This document shows, piece after piece, positions 1 to 6,239 of a DNA stretch of 19,262 nt. Both the position numbers and the translations under genes were made by a program. This DNA is from JBOGWY01 sp050694015 (lineage in GTDB: Bacteria > Actinomycetota > CADDZG01 > WHSQ01). A model generated the notes under the pieces. The model was not told the origin of the DNA and made no database searches. It saw only the letters and a list, made by a program, of their open reading frames with translations. The stretch is taken from the NCBI GenBank assembly GCA_050694015.1, contig JBOGWY010000089.1:1-19262 (forward strand). Direction: 5' to 3'. The stretch's first letter is position 1, and each line of letters starts with the position of its first letter.

Positions 1-378
1 GGCAACGTGAACAACTGCTACACGTCCACGCCTCCGGGCCCCCTCTGCCCCGCGGACTCGGATCACCCCGGTCAGCCCGTGCCGGGCGGCGACATCCTGA
101 AGTGCTACGAGACCAACCCGCCTCCGATCTGCCCCGCCGGCAGCGATCTCGCAGGGCTACCGATGCCGCAAGGCAACCCGGCTCTGTGTGACGACACCGT
201 CTTCGGCGACATCATCACGAGGGGCGACGCGGACGGCAACGCTCAGCGTCCCGCGACGCAGGGCCGCATCCTGCCCTTCACCGGATCCAGCATCCTGGGG
301 TTCGTCCTGCTCGGTGTGCAGCTGATGCTTGCCGGCGGACTGTTCCTGCGGGGTCGCAACAAGCGATCCGGACGCTAG
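1..378 (+). CDS. LPxTG-anchored surface protein, C-terminal fragment
   Basis: The reading frame is open from base 1, so the true start lies upstream; the GTG at 7 is probably internal. The visible part has two imperfect ~28-residue Cys/Pro-rich units, each starting with CY and containing the pattern CPA-D/G-SD. A sortase signal follows: LPFTG (bases 271-285), a hydrophobic helix (SSILGFVLLGVQLMLAGGLF) and a basic tail (RGRNKRSGR). This is the canonical cell-wall sorting arrangement of Gram-positive surface proteins, so the protein should be exported and covalently attached to peptidoglycan by a sortase. The domain that gives its specific function lies outside the window. It is followed by a 154-bp gap and the HD-GYP gene on the same strand. 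Confidence 0.85.
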   Translation, partial: GNVNNCYTSTPPGPLCPADSDHPGQPVPGGDILKCYETNPPPICPAGSDLAGLPMPQGNPALCDDTVFGDIITRGDADGNAQRPATQGRILPFTGSSILGFVLLGVQLMLAGGLFLRGRNKRSGR

Positions 379-532
379 GCGCTGAGGGTTAAAGGACTAG
401 TTCCGATGGCGTGCATACCTAGTAGCCCCTCTGAGCTATTTGGCTCTACGGAGCGCGAGTCGAAGTTATCGGTGGGAGAGGGGTCCGTTGATTTGAGGGC
501 CCGCGTAGGTGACAAGCGAAAGGCACTCACCG

Positions 533-2995
533 ATGCAGAGGATCAGGGTCTACACGGTAGCCAAGGACCTGGGGGTGAGCTCCAAGGAGCTCATGGACTT
601 CCTGTCCGACAGTGGCAAGCCGGTCACCAGTCACTTCGCCCTCATCGACGGTTCGATCGCACTGGCTGCGCGCGAGCACTTCCTGGGAACGGAAACGTCC
701 GAGCTGACCGAGCCCGCGTGGGCAACGGTGGCTACAGCGGAGCGCGACGAACCAGTCGTGCCCTTCTTCGCACCCTTCGAGGTCGAAGTGCCTGAGGCGC
801 CGAGGCCCGTCACCGTGATCGAGGACGATGCGTCCGAGATCCACGACATCGTTCCGCGTCACTCGTTGGCATTCTCGGGCGCCGCGACCTTGGGCGTCGC
901 CGTCATCCCGACGTTCGCCTCGTTCGCGACGTTGGTGTTCGGACAGCCGTACCCGCGCCCGTTCCTCGCCGTCGTCATGTCGATCCTTCTGACGGCCGGC
1001 GCGATCGTTCTCGGCTCGGCGGTGTGGAACACGCAGCCTGAGTCGGCCGGCTTCTCCTTCGGTGACCTCATGCTGTGGAGCTGGGTGCGCCGCGAGTGGG
1101 CCGAGCGCCAACTCGTCGAAGCCACCGCCGTTCTCGGCTTCGATCGCAAGGGAACCTTCGTCGGCGACACCAAGGCGACACCGGACGAGCAGATGCTCGC
1201 GGTGCGTCAGATCGCTGCCGCATTGGACGCGAAGTGCTCTTACACACTGGGTCACTCGCGCCGGGTCGAGAAGCACGCTCGCAAGGTCGCCGAAGCTCTC
1301 GGCCTGAGTTTCGCCGAGACCGAGGCTCTCGCGACCGCCGCAGCGCTGCACGACATCGGCAATATCAGCATCCCCGACCACCTCCTGCGGAAGACGGGCG
1401 AGCTCACGATCGACGAGCGCATGTCGATCGAGGCGCACGTCCTTCTCGGGGCGATGATGGTTCTCAAGGCGGGTAGCGAAGACGTCGTCGAGGGCATCCG
1501 TCATCACCACGAGCGCCTCGACGGCAAGGGGTACCCGTCGGGTCTGCGCCGCGACGACATCCCTCTATATGCACGGATCATCGGCATCGCGGAGGCGTAC
1601 GACGCGATGACGTCGACGCGTCCTTACCGCCAGGGCTTCGGTCGCGAGCACGCGATCGAGGTGCTGCGCGCCGAGGCGGGCTCGCAGTTCGATGCCGACC
1701 TCGTCGAGATGTTCGTGGCGACGCTGCCGAAGCCGCTCTCGATCGTCACCCGCTTCCCGTTCCTCCAGGGTCTGCAGCGTCAGGCCCAGGAACTGCGCCT
1801 CGTTTTTAAGCGGATGGGTGCGGTCGCTCTCAGCGCAACGGCGAGCACTATCGCGATCGCGCTGATCCTAGGTTCGACGATCCTGAGCAACGGCGTGCCG
1901 GACGACGCCGATGGCCGCGATGGCCGCCGGCGGGTCGCTCCGATCGACCGCGTGCTCGGCAACAGGATCGCGGCGGACCCGAACCGCATCACGTCCGACT
2001 TCGTTCCTTCCGACGGCTTCGCGGTCTCGCAGGAAGCTGCCGCACGGTCGACGTCTGCCTCGGTACTCATCTCCGATGTCGGCGGCGTCACCGATGGTTT
2101 CGGCGGCGGCGGCGAGGACCCGGGCGAGAACCCCGACCCCGGCAACGGCGGTGGACCCGGCCCCGGTAACGGTGGCGGTAACGGCGGTGGCGGTAACGGC
2201 GGTGGCAACGATGGCGGTGGCGGTGGAGTGGTCCCCGGCATCGGTGGCGGCGACAACAACGGACCCACGCCTAACGACCCCGGCACCCCCACCCCCACGC
2301 CTCCTCCTCCGCCTCCTGGCGGCGGCAGCGATCCCGACGACAACCACCCCGGCAAGGGCAAGGGCAAAGGCAAGCCGGAAAACCCCGGTAATGGCCATGG
2401 CAATGGAAATGGGAATGGGAATGGCAATGCCGGTGGCAACGGGAACGGCAACGGCGGCGGCAAGCCCGATAACCCCGGCAACTCCGGAGGCAACGGCAAC
2501 GGCGGTGGCAACGAGGGCCCCGGTAACTCGGGTGGGAACGGCAACGCCGGTGGCAATGACAACAGCAACGCCGGAGGCAACGGCAACGGGAACGGCAATG
2601 CCGGCGGCAACGGCAACGGGAACGGCAATGCCGGCGGGAACGAGAACCCCGGCGGCGGCAACGACGCCCCCGGTAACTCCGACCATGACAACGGTAACGG
2701 CGGCGGCTCCGATCAGACCCCCGCCAATGGCGGCGACAACGGCAACGGCGGCGGTGGCGGCAACGACGCCCCCGGTAACTCCGACCATGACAACGGCAAC
2801 TCAGGTGACTCCGGCGGCGGTGGGAACTCCGATGCACCCGGCAACTCCGACAAGGAGAAGGGTGGATCTGTCGGGGCAGCAGCAGGGGCATCCGGCAACA
2901 GCGGCAACGGCGGTGGTGGCGACAAGACCGGGGGTGCTCCGGGAGCAGCCTCGACGTCCGCCGATGCCAACGGCAAGAACAAGGACGACGAATAA
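533..2995 (+). CDS. Membrane HD-GYP domain protein with IF2_N-like N-terminus and Gly/Asn-rich C-terminal tail
   Basis: Start: ATG 533 is preferred because AAAGG lies 9 nt upstream and the protein then begins MQRIRVYTVAKDLGVSSKEL, typical of the IF-2 N-terminal fold. GTG 509 is an in-frame alternative. Numbering below is from 509. IF2_N-like domain ~9-58; two membrane helices ~117-173; HD-GYP phosphodiesterase domain ~245-405 with H249, H281-D282 (LHDIGN), HHH 332-334 and DGKGYP 338-343, all metal/GYP signatures intact; third helix ~436-461. A ~350-residue tail of Gly, Asn, Pro and Asp follows, including a Pro/Thr stretch. HD-GYP enzymes hydrolyse cyclic di-GMP. The predicted topology puts IF2_N and HD-GYP in the cytoplasm and the tail outside. 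DNA repeats lie in the tail region. A strong terminator follows. Confidence 0.9.
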   Translation: MQRIRVYTVAKDLGVSSKELMDFLSDSGKPVTSHFALIDGSIALAAREHFLGTETSELTEPAWATVATAERDEPVVPFFAPFEVEVPEAPRPVTVIEDDASEIHDIVPRHSLAFSGAATLGVAVIPTFASFATLVFGQPYPRPFLAVVMSILLTAGAIVLGSAVWNTQPESAGFSFGDLMLWSWVRREWAERQLVEATAVLGFDRKGTFVGDTKATPDEQMLAVRQIAAALDAKCSYTLGHSRRVEKHARKVAEALGLSFAETEALATAAALHDIGNISIPDHLLRKTGELTIDERMSIEAHVLLGAMMVLKAGSEDVVEGIRHHHERLDGKGYPSGLRRDDIPLYARIIGIAEAYDAMTSTRPYRQGFGREHAIEVLRAEAGSQFDADLVEMFVATLPKPLSIVTRFPFLQGLQRQAQELRLVFKRMGAVALSATASTIAIALILGSTILSNGVPDDADGRDGRRRVAPIDRVLGNRIAADPNRITSDFVPSDGFAVSQEAAARSTSASVLISDVGGVTDGFGGGGEDPGENPDPGNGGGPGPGNGGGNGGGGNGGGNDGGGGGVVPGIGGGDNNGPTPNDPGTPTPTPPPPPPGGGSDPDDNHPGKGKGKGKPENPGNGHGNGNGNGNGNAGGNGNGNGGGKPDNPGNSGGNGNGGGNEGPGNSGGNGNAGGNDNSNAGGNGNGNGNAGGNGNGNGNAGGNENPGGGNDAPGNSDHDNGNGGGSDQTPANGGDNGNGGGGGNDAPGNSDHDNGNSGDSGGGGNSDAPGNSDKEKGGSVGAAAGASGNSGNGGGGDKTGGAPGAASTSADANGKNKDDE
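2581..2640 (+). repeat. 30-bp tandem duplication in the Gly/Asn-rich tail
   Basis: Two adjacent 30-bp units (2581-2610 and 2611-2640) beginning cggcaacgggaacggcaatg differ at one base near the end. They encode consecutive copies of GNGNGNAGGN and stay in frame. Confidence 0.9.
2654..2694 (+). repeat. 41-bp exact direct repeat, copy 1
   Basis: The 41 bases beginning ggcggcaacgacgcccccgg are identical to 2756-2796. The copies are 102 bp (34 codons) apart and encode GGNDAPGNSDHDNG. This indicates in-frame duplication within the tail of the HD-GYP gene. Confidence 0.9.
2756..2796 (+). repeat. 41-bp exact direct repeat, copy 2
   Basis: Second copy of the 41-bp sequence at 2654-2694, in the same frame of the HD-GYP gene. 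The copies diverge at the next base (T versus C, a synonymous Gly codon change). Confidence 0.9.
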
Positions 2996-3028
2996 GTCGT
3001 CGAGTTGTAGCTGGCACCTACAGGGGAG

Positions 3029-3060
3029 AAGCCGGGCCGCGAGGCCCGGCTTTTCTTCTT
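3029..3060 (+). terminator. Intrinsic terminator after the HD-GYP gene
   Basis: AAGCCGGGCC (3029-3038), loop GCGA, GGCCCGGCTT (3043-3052): a perfect 10-bp stem followed by a T-rich run (TTTTCTTCTT). It lies 33 bp after the HD-GYP stop codon. Confidence 0.9.
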
Positions 3061-3106
3061 TACGGAATCTCCACATCCCTCACGCCGCGCATTCGCACGC
3101 CGTTGC

Positions 3107-3112
3107 TACCGT
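3107..3112 (+). promoter_or_regulatory. Putative -10 box of a leaderless transcript (YjbQ gene)
   Basis: TACCGT lies six bases before ATG 3119, so transcription would be expected to begin at or next to the A of the start codon. No Shine-Dalgarno sequence is visible. The same arrangement recurs at 4534, 15702 (minus) and 15736. No convincing -35 box is seen. Confidence 0.4.
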
Positions 3113-3118
3113 GATCCG

Positions 3119-3610
3119 ATGACCCAAACGACGACCGTTCTCGCCCGTTCGCGGCTCGACTGCGTGGATCTCACCGGCGAGCTCGAGGCCTTCATCCGCG
3201 ACGCCGGCCTCCACGACGGTGCAGTGATCGCGTTCTGTGCCCACACCACGTGCGCCCTCGTGATCAATGAATGGGAGGACGGCGCTCTCGACGATCTAAG
3301 ACGCCGTCTAGATACGCTCTTTCCTCTCCACGCGTACTACGCCCACGACGACGTGACCCGACGAACGCAGAACCTCACCGACGATGAGCGACGCAACGGT
3401 GCCGCCCACGTCGCGCAGATGGTCATCGGCGGAACGTCGCACGTGATCCCGGTCGCAGACGGCCGGACCGTCCTGGGGGAATGGCAGCGATTGTTCCTGC
3501 TCGAGCTCGACGAGCCGAAGCCGCGCTCGATCGTGTTTCGGGCGCTCGGTTCTTCCACCCAGTCGCTGGTGATGAACAACCAGAACGCGAGACCGGCGTA
3601 CTCGCCATAG
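3119..3610 (+). CDS. YjbQ/UPF0047 family protein
   Basis: 163 residues matching the YjbQ (UPF0047) family: the N-terminal AHTTCALVINEWEDG motif (H42-G55, with the family's conserved His and Glu), then NGAAH (93-97), a Gly-rich turn, IPVADGRTVLGEWQ (110-123) and a Leu/Glu-Leu-Asp strand. The family fold is a small trimeric barrel. Some members have been reported to have weak thiamine-phosphate-synthase activity, but the physiological role is uncertain. The likely conserved domain ends around residue 144. The last ~19 residues look like an extension, and this is where the gene runs over the converging glycosylase gene. The ATG at 3119 follows a putative -10 box and has no ribosome-binding site. 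Confidence 0.88.
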   Translation: MTQTTTVLARSRLDCVDLTGELEAFIRDAGLHDGAVIAFCAHTTCALVINEWEDGALDDLRRRLDTLFPLHAYYAHDDVTRRTQNLTDDERRNGAAHVAQMVIGGTSHVIPVADGRTVLGEWQRLFLLELDEPKPRSIVFRALGSSTQSLVMNNQNARPAYSP

Positions 3611-4473
3611 CGCCGGAAGCGTCTCAGGATCGTCGCGTCGGACACGTTCTTCCTACCGACCAGGCGCGCGTATTTCGGCCGGCTCCACGAATCGAGGATC
3701 AGGCGGTGGTAGCGGCCGATCATCATCATGATGTGCGCGGCCGCGTAGGGCCCGACCCCGGGCAGCGCGAGGAGTCGTTCTTCCACCTCGTCATCGGGGA
3801 TCTCGGCCGCAGACGCCGTCCCGAGGTCTTCGAGATCGATCAGTCCATCCGCTACCGAAGCGGCCAGCTGTTTGAGGTACGCGCCGCGGTATCCCGTGCG
3901 CGCCGTTTCCTTGTAGAAGGACTCCGAAGCCGCGGCCATCACGTCCGGGCGGGGGAACGCGCGGCCGTAGGGGCCGCTCTTAGGCGCGGTGGGAGATGGT
4001 TCGCCGAGATGCTCGACGAGCGCCGCGACCATCCGCTCGGTCGCCGACCACGCGCAATTCGTCGTGCAGATCGTCTTGACGACCTCTTCGAAGACCGTGG
4101 CGCTCCGGATCATCCGCCCCGCACCGCGGCATACCCACGCGAGGTGCGGATCGGACCGACAGCGGTCGTACAGCGGCGAGAGATCCTCGTCCAGTCGCAG
4201 GACGTGTGCGACCTTCGCCAGGATCTCGTCGGCCGCCGCCTGCGACGGAGCGCGGCCCAGGACCTCGATCCGGGCGTAGCGCTGCCCGCCCTGGCGGACG
4301 ACGACCGATCGGGACTTTCCCCGGCGGAGGGCGAGCGTCATCTCGAGCGTCCGAGCGGTTTCGTCGACGAGCATCGGTGGGAGGCTCGCGACGCCGTGGG
4401 AGACGAAGGTCCGCCACAGATCGACCGGCTCACCTCCCGCACCGGTGAGGCGGAGTCGCAGGGTCTCACTCAT
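3337..4473 (-). CDS. HhH-GPD family DNA glycosylase (AlkA/OGG-like)
   Basis: ATG 4473 (MSETLRLRLTG) is preferred over ATG 4557, which would overlap the divergent response regulator. It gives 378 residues. Residues ~1-115 resemble an AlkA/OGG N-terminal domain. Residues ~120-308 form the HhH-GPD core, with TICTTNCAWSATERMV (~134-149), the hairpin LPGVGPYAAAHIM (237-249) and the catalytic Asp in LILDSW (D261). I see no OGG-type catalytic Lys after the hairpin, so a monofunctional glycosylase acting on damaged bases is likelier. No C-terminal FeS cysteine cluster is seen. The last ~70 residues lie antisense to the YjbQ gene, are Ser/Arg-rich and look non-homologous. The core itself ends near base 3550, so some overlap remains whatever the stop. 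Confidence 0.8.
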   Translation of the reverse strand: MSETLRLRLTGAGGEPVDLWRTFVSHGVASLPPMLVDETARTLEMTLALRRGKSRSVVVRQGGQRYARIEVLGRAPSQAAADEILAKVAHVLRLDEDLSPLYDRCRSDPHLAWVCRGAGRMIRSATVFEEVVKTICTTNCAWSATERMVAALVEHLGEPSPTAPKSGPYGRAFPRPDVMAAASESFYKETARTGYRGAYLKQLAASVADGLIDLEDLGTASAAEIPDDEVEERLLALPGVGPYAAAHIMMMIGRYHRLILDSWSRPKYARLVGRKNVSDATILRRFRRYGEYAGLAFWLFITSDWVEEPSARNTIERGFGSSSSSRNNRCHSPRTVRPSATGITCDVPPMTICATWAAPLRRSSSVRFCVRRVTSSWA

Positions 4474-4533
4474 GGCGGGACATCTTTGCAGAATCTTGAC
4501 GTTGGGCGAGCGGGCTTCTCGACCTTTCCTTCC

Positions 4534-4539
4534 TAGACT
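4534..4539 (+). promoter_or_regulatory. Putative -10 box of a leaderless transcript (response-regulator operon)
   Basis: TAGACT lies six bases before ATG 4546, with the same spacing as at the YjbQ gene. No Shine-Dalgarno sequence is present before the ATG. The gap to the divergent glycosylase start is 72 bp and must hold both promoters. Confidence 0.42.
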
Positions 4540-4545
4540 CCACAT

Positions 4546-5223
4546 ATGCGTCCGCACACGATCGCCGTTATCGAGGACGAGGACACGATCGCGTCCGCGG
4601 TCGCGGCTCGGCTACGCAAGGAGGGCTTCGAGGTCCACGTCGCCGGCGACGGGCCGAGCGGGGTAGAGCTGTGCGAGAAGGTCCGCCCGGACCTCGTCGT
4701 CCTCGACATCATGCTTCCGGGGTTCGACGGGCTCGAGGTCTGCCGTCGGATCCAGCGCGACCGGCCGGTCCCGGTTCTGATGCTGACCGCGCGCGATTCG
4801 GAGACGGACATGCTGGTCGGCTTGGGCATCGGCGCCGACGATTACATGACGAAACCATTCAGCGCGCGAGAGCTCGTCGCTCGGATACGCGTCCTGCTAC
4901 GCCGGGTTCAGCGCGCGCCGGCCGCGATGGGCGCGCCGGTTCGCATCGGGGGAGTGACGATCGATCCGGCGAGCCGCGAGGTTCGTCGCGACGGCGAGGT
5001 CGTGCACCTCACGCCGATCGAGTTCGATCTCCTCTACCGGCTCGCATCGCACCCGGGGACGGTGCACACGCGCGATCATCTCCTCGCCGAGGTATGGGGC
5101 TATCGCGATTCGTCGGGCGCGCGAACGGTCGACTCTCATGTCGGCGCGCTCCGGCGGAAGCTCGGCTCCGATCTGATCCGCACCGTCCATGGCGTCGGCT
5201 ACGCCGTAAAGGTTCCGGACTGA
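4546..5223 (+). CDS. OmpR/PhoB-family response regulator
   Basis: 225 residues. Receiver domain 1-120 with acidic pair E10-D11/D13, phospho-acceptor D54 (VVLDIMLPG), T81 and K103 (MTKPF). The C-terminal winged helix (~130-225) carries the OmpR hallmarks LTPIEFDLLYRLASHPG and the ending TVHGVGYAVK. It should be a DNA-binding transcription factor phosphorylated by the kinase encoded immediately downstream, whose ATG overlaps this stop codon (ATGA). Its targets cannot be read from the sequence. The ATG lacks a ribosome-binding site and may be leaderless. Confidence 0.95.
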   Translation: MRPHTIAVIEDEDTIASAVAARLRKEGFEVHVAGDGPSGVELCEKVRPDLVVLDIMLPGFDGLEVCRRIQRDRPVPVLMLTARDSETDMLVGLGIGADDYMTKPFSARELVARIRVLLRRVQRAPAAMGAPVRIGGVTIDPASREVRRDGEVVHLTPIEFDLLYRLASHPGTVHTRDHLLAEVWGYRDSSGARTVDSHVGALRRKLGSDLIRTVHGVGYAVKVPD

Positions 5224-6239
5224 TGAGGCCCCTGGACCCGCTGTCGTCGATCAAGATCAAGCTCGGTGTCGTGATCGTGGCGGCCGTCGCCGTGACGGTC
5301 GGCGCGCTCGGACTCGGGTTCCGTCTCGGACTCCCTCGCTGGGTGTCGGCCGCGGGGGCCGCCTTGCTCGCGCTCGGTGCGATCCAGTTCCTCGCGCGCG
5401 GCATGACATCGCCCCTCCGCGAGATGGCCGCCGCTGCGAGCGCCATGGCCAAGGGCGATTACAGCCGCCGGATCACGGCAACGGCTCGCGACGAAGTCGG
5501 TCGTCTCGCCGTGGCCTTCAACCAGATGTCGTCGGAACTCGCCGAGGTCGACCGGATGCGACGCGATCTCGTCGCCAACGTCTCGCACGAGTTGCGACCG
5601 CCGATCAGCGCGCTGCAAGCAGTGCTCGAGAACCTCGTTGATGGAGTGGAGGAGCCCGACCCCGAAACGCTCGAGACGATGCTGCGGCAGGTGGAGAGGC
5701 TCGGACGACTCGTTTCCCAACTCCTCGATCTGTCACGGCTCGAGTCCGGGACCGTCCCGCTCCAGACCAAGGTGTTCGCGGTGCGCGACCTTCTGGCGGA
5801 AGCCGTGCGCGAGGCCGAGTTCCAGTCCCAGCAGGCGGCTGCGAAACGACTCGACGTGACGATCTCGGTCGAACCCGAGCGGCTCAGCATCGAGGCCGAC
5901 CCCGAACGGCTGCACCAGGTGATCGCGAACCTCCTCGACAACGCGGTGCGCCACTCGCCCGATAGCGGCCGCGTCCTCGTGGCCGCGGCGGAGCGGGACG
6001 GCAAGGTGCTGATCGAGGTTGTGGACGAGGGCCCGGGCATCCCGGCCGGTGAAGCCGGCCGCGTCTTCCAGCGCTTCTACCGCTCCGACCACTCGCGATC
6101 GTCGTTCGAAGGAGGGACCGGTCTGGGATTGTCGATCGCGCGCTGGATCGTCGAGCTGCACGGTGGCCAGATCCATGCCGAGGCCGCGGAACCGCGCGGC
6201 TGCCGCATGGTGGTCACCCTGCCGAAGGCCGCCGCGTGA
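5223..6239 (+). CDS. Short two-helix sensor histidine kinase (HAMP-HisKA-HATPase)
   Basis: 338 residues. Two close membrane helices (~13-35 and ~39-58) are separated by only a few residues, so there is no extracytoplasmic sensor domain. HAMP follows (~59-110), then HisKA with H122 in SHELRPP, then HATPase_c with N box NLLDNAVRHS, DEGPGIP, FQRFYRSDHS and GGTGLGLSIA. The position after HELR, usually Thr (HELRTP; part of the phosphatase motif), is Pro here. Start and stop overlap both neighbours by 4 bp (ATGA with the regulator, GTGA with the downstream gene), so the three genes are probably translationally coupled. Signal input may come through the membrane or from the DUF4173-like partner. Confidence 0.93.
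   Translation: MRPLDPLSSIKIKLGVVIVAAVAVTVGALGLGFRLGLPRWVSAAGAALLALGAIQFLARGMTSPLREMAAAASAMAKGDYSRRITATARDEVGRLAVAFNQMSSELAEVDRMRRDLVANVSHELRPPISALQAVLENLVDGVEEPDPETLETMLRQVERLGRLVSQLLDLSRLESGTVPLQTKVFAVRDLLAEAVREAEFQSQQAAAKRLDVTISVEPERLSIEADPERLHQVIANLLDNAVRHSPDSGRVLVAAAERDGKVLIEVVDEGPGIPAGEAGRVFQRFYRSDHSRSSFEGGTGLGLSIARWIVELHGGQIHAEAAEPRGCRMVVTLPKAAA

Noticed and set aside
379..532. Possible riboswitch or RBS-masking hairpin upstream of the HD-GYP gene (GGTGA 508-512 with TCACC 526-530)
   Set aside because: The 5-bp stem could cover the AAAGG, but it is weak. The leader matches no c-di-GMP, c-di-AMP or other riboswitch core that I can recognise.
406..795. 129-residue ORF overlapping the start of the HD-GYP gene
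   Set aside because: Out-of-frame shadow with no ribosome-binding site or domain. It overlaps the conserved IF2_N-coding sequence.
1780..2788. Long minus-strand ORFs (303 and 306 residues of Pro/Leu or Val/Ala repeats) across the Gly/Asn tail
   Set aside because: They are antisense shadows of the repetitive GGC/AAC coding sequence. They have no domain, and the plus frame is a continuous extension of a real HD-GYP gene.
3481..4536. Plus-strand 351-residue ORF opposite the glycosylase
   Set aside because: Arg/Ala-rich shadow with no recognisable domain. The minus frame contains a clear HhH-GPD core.
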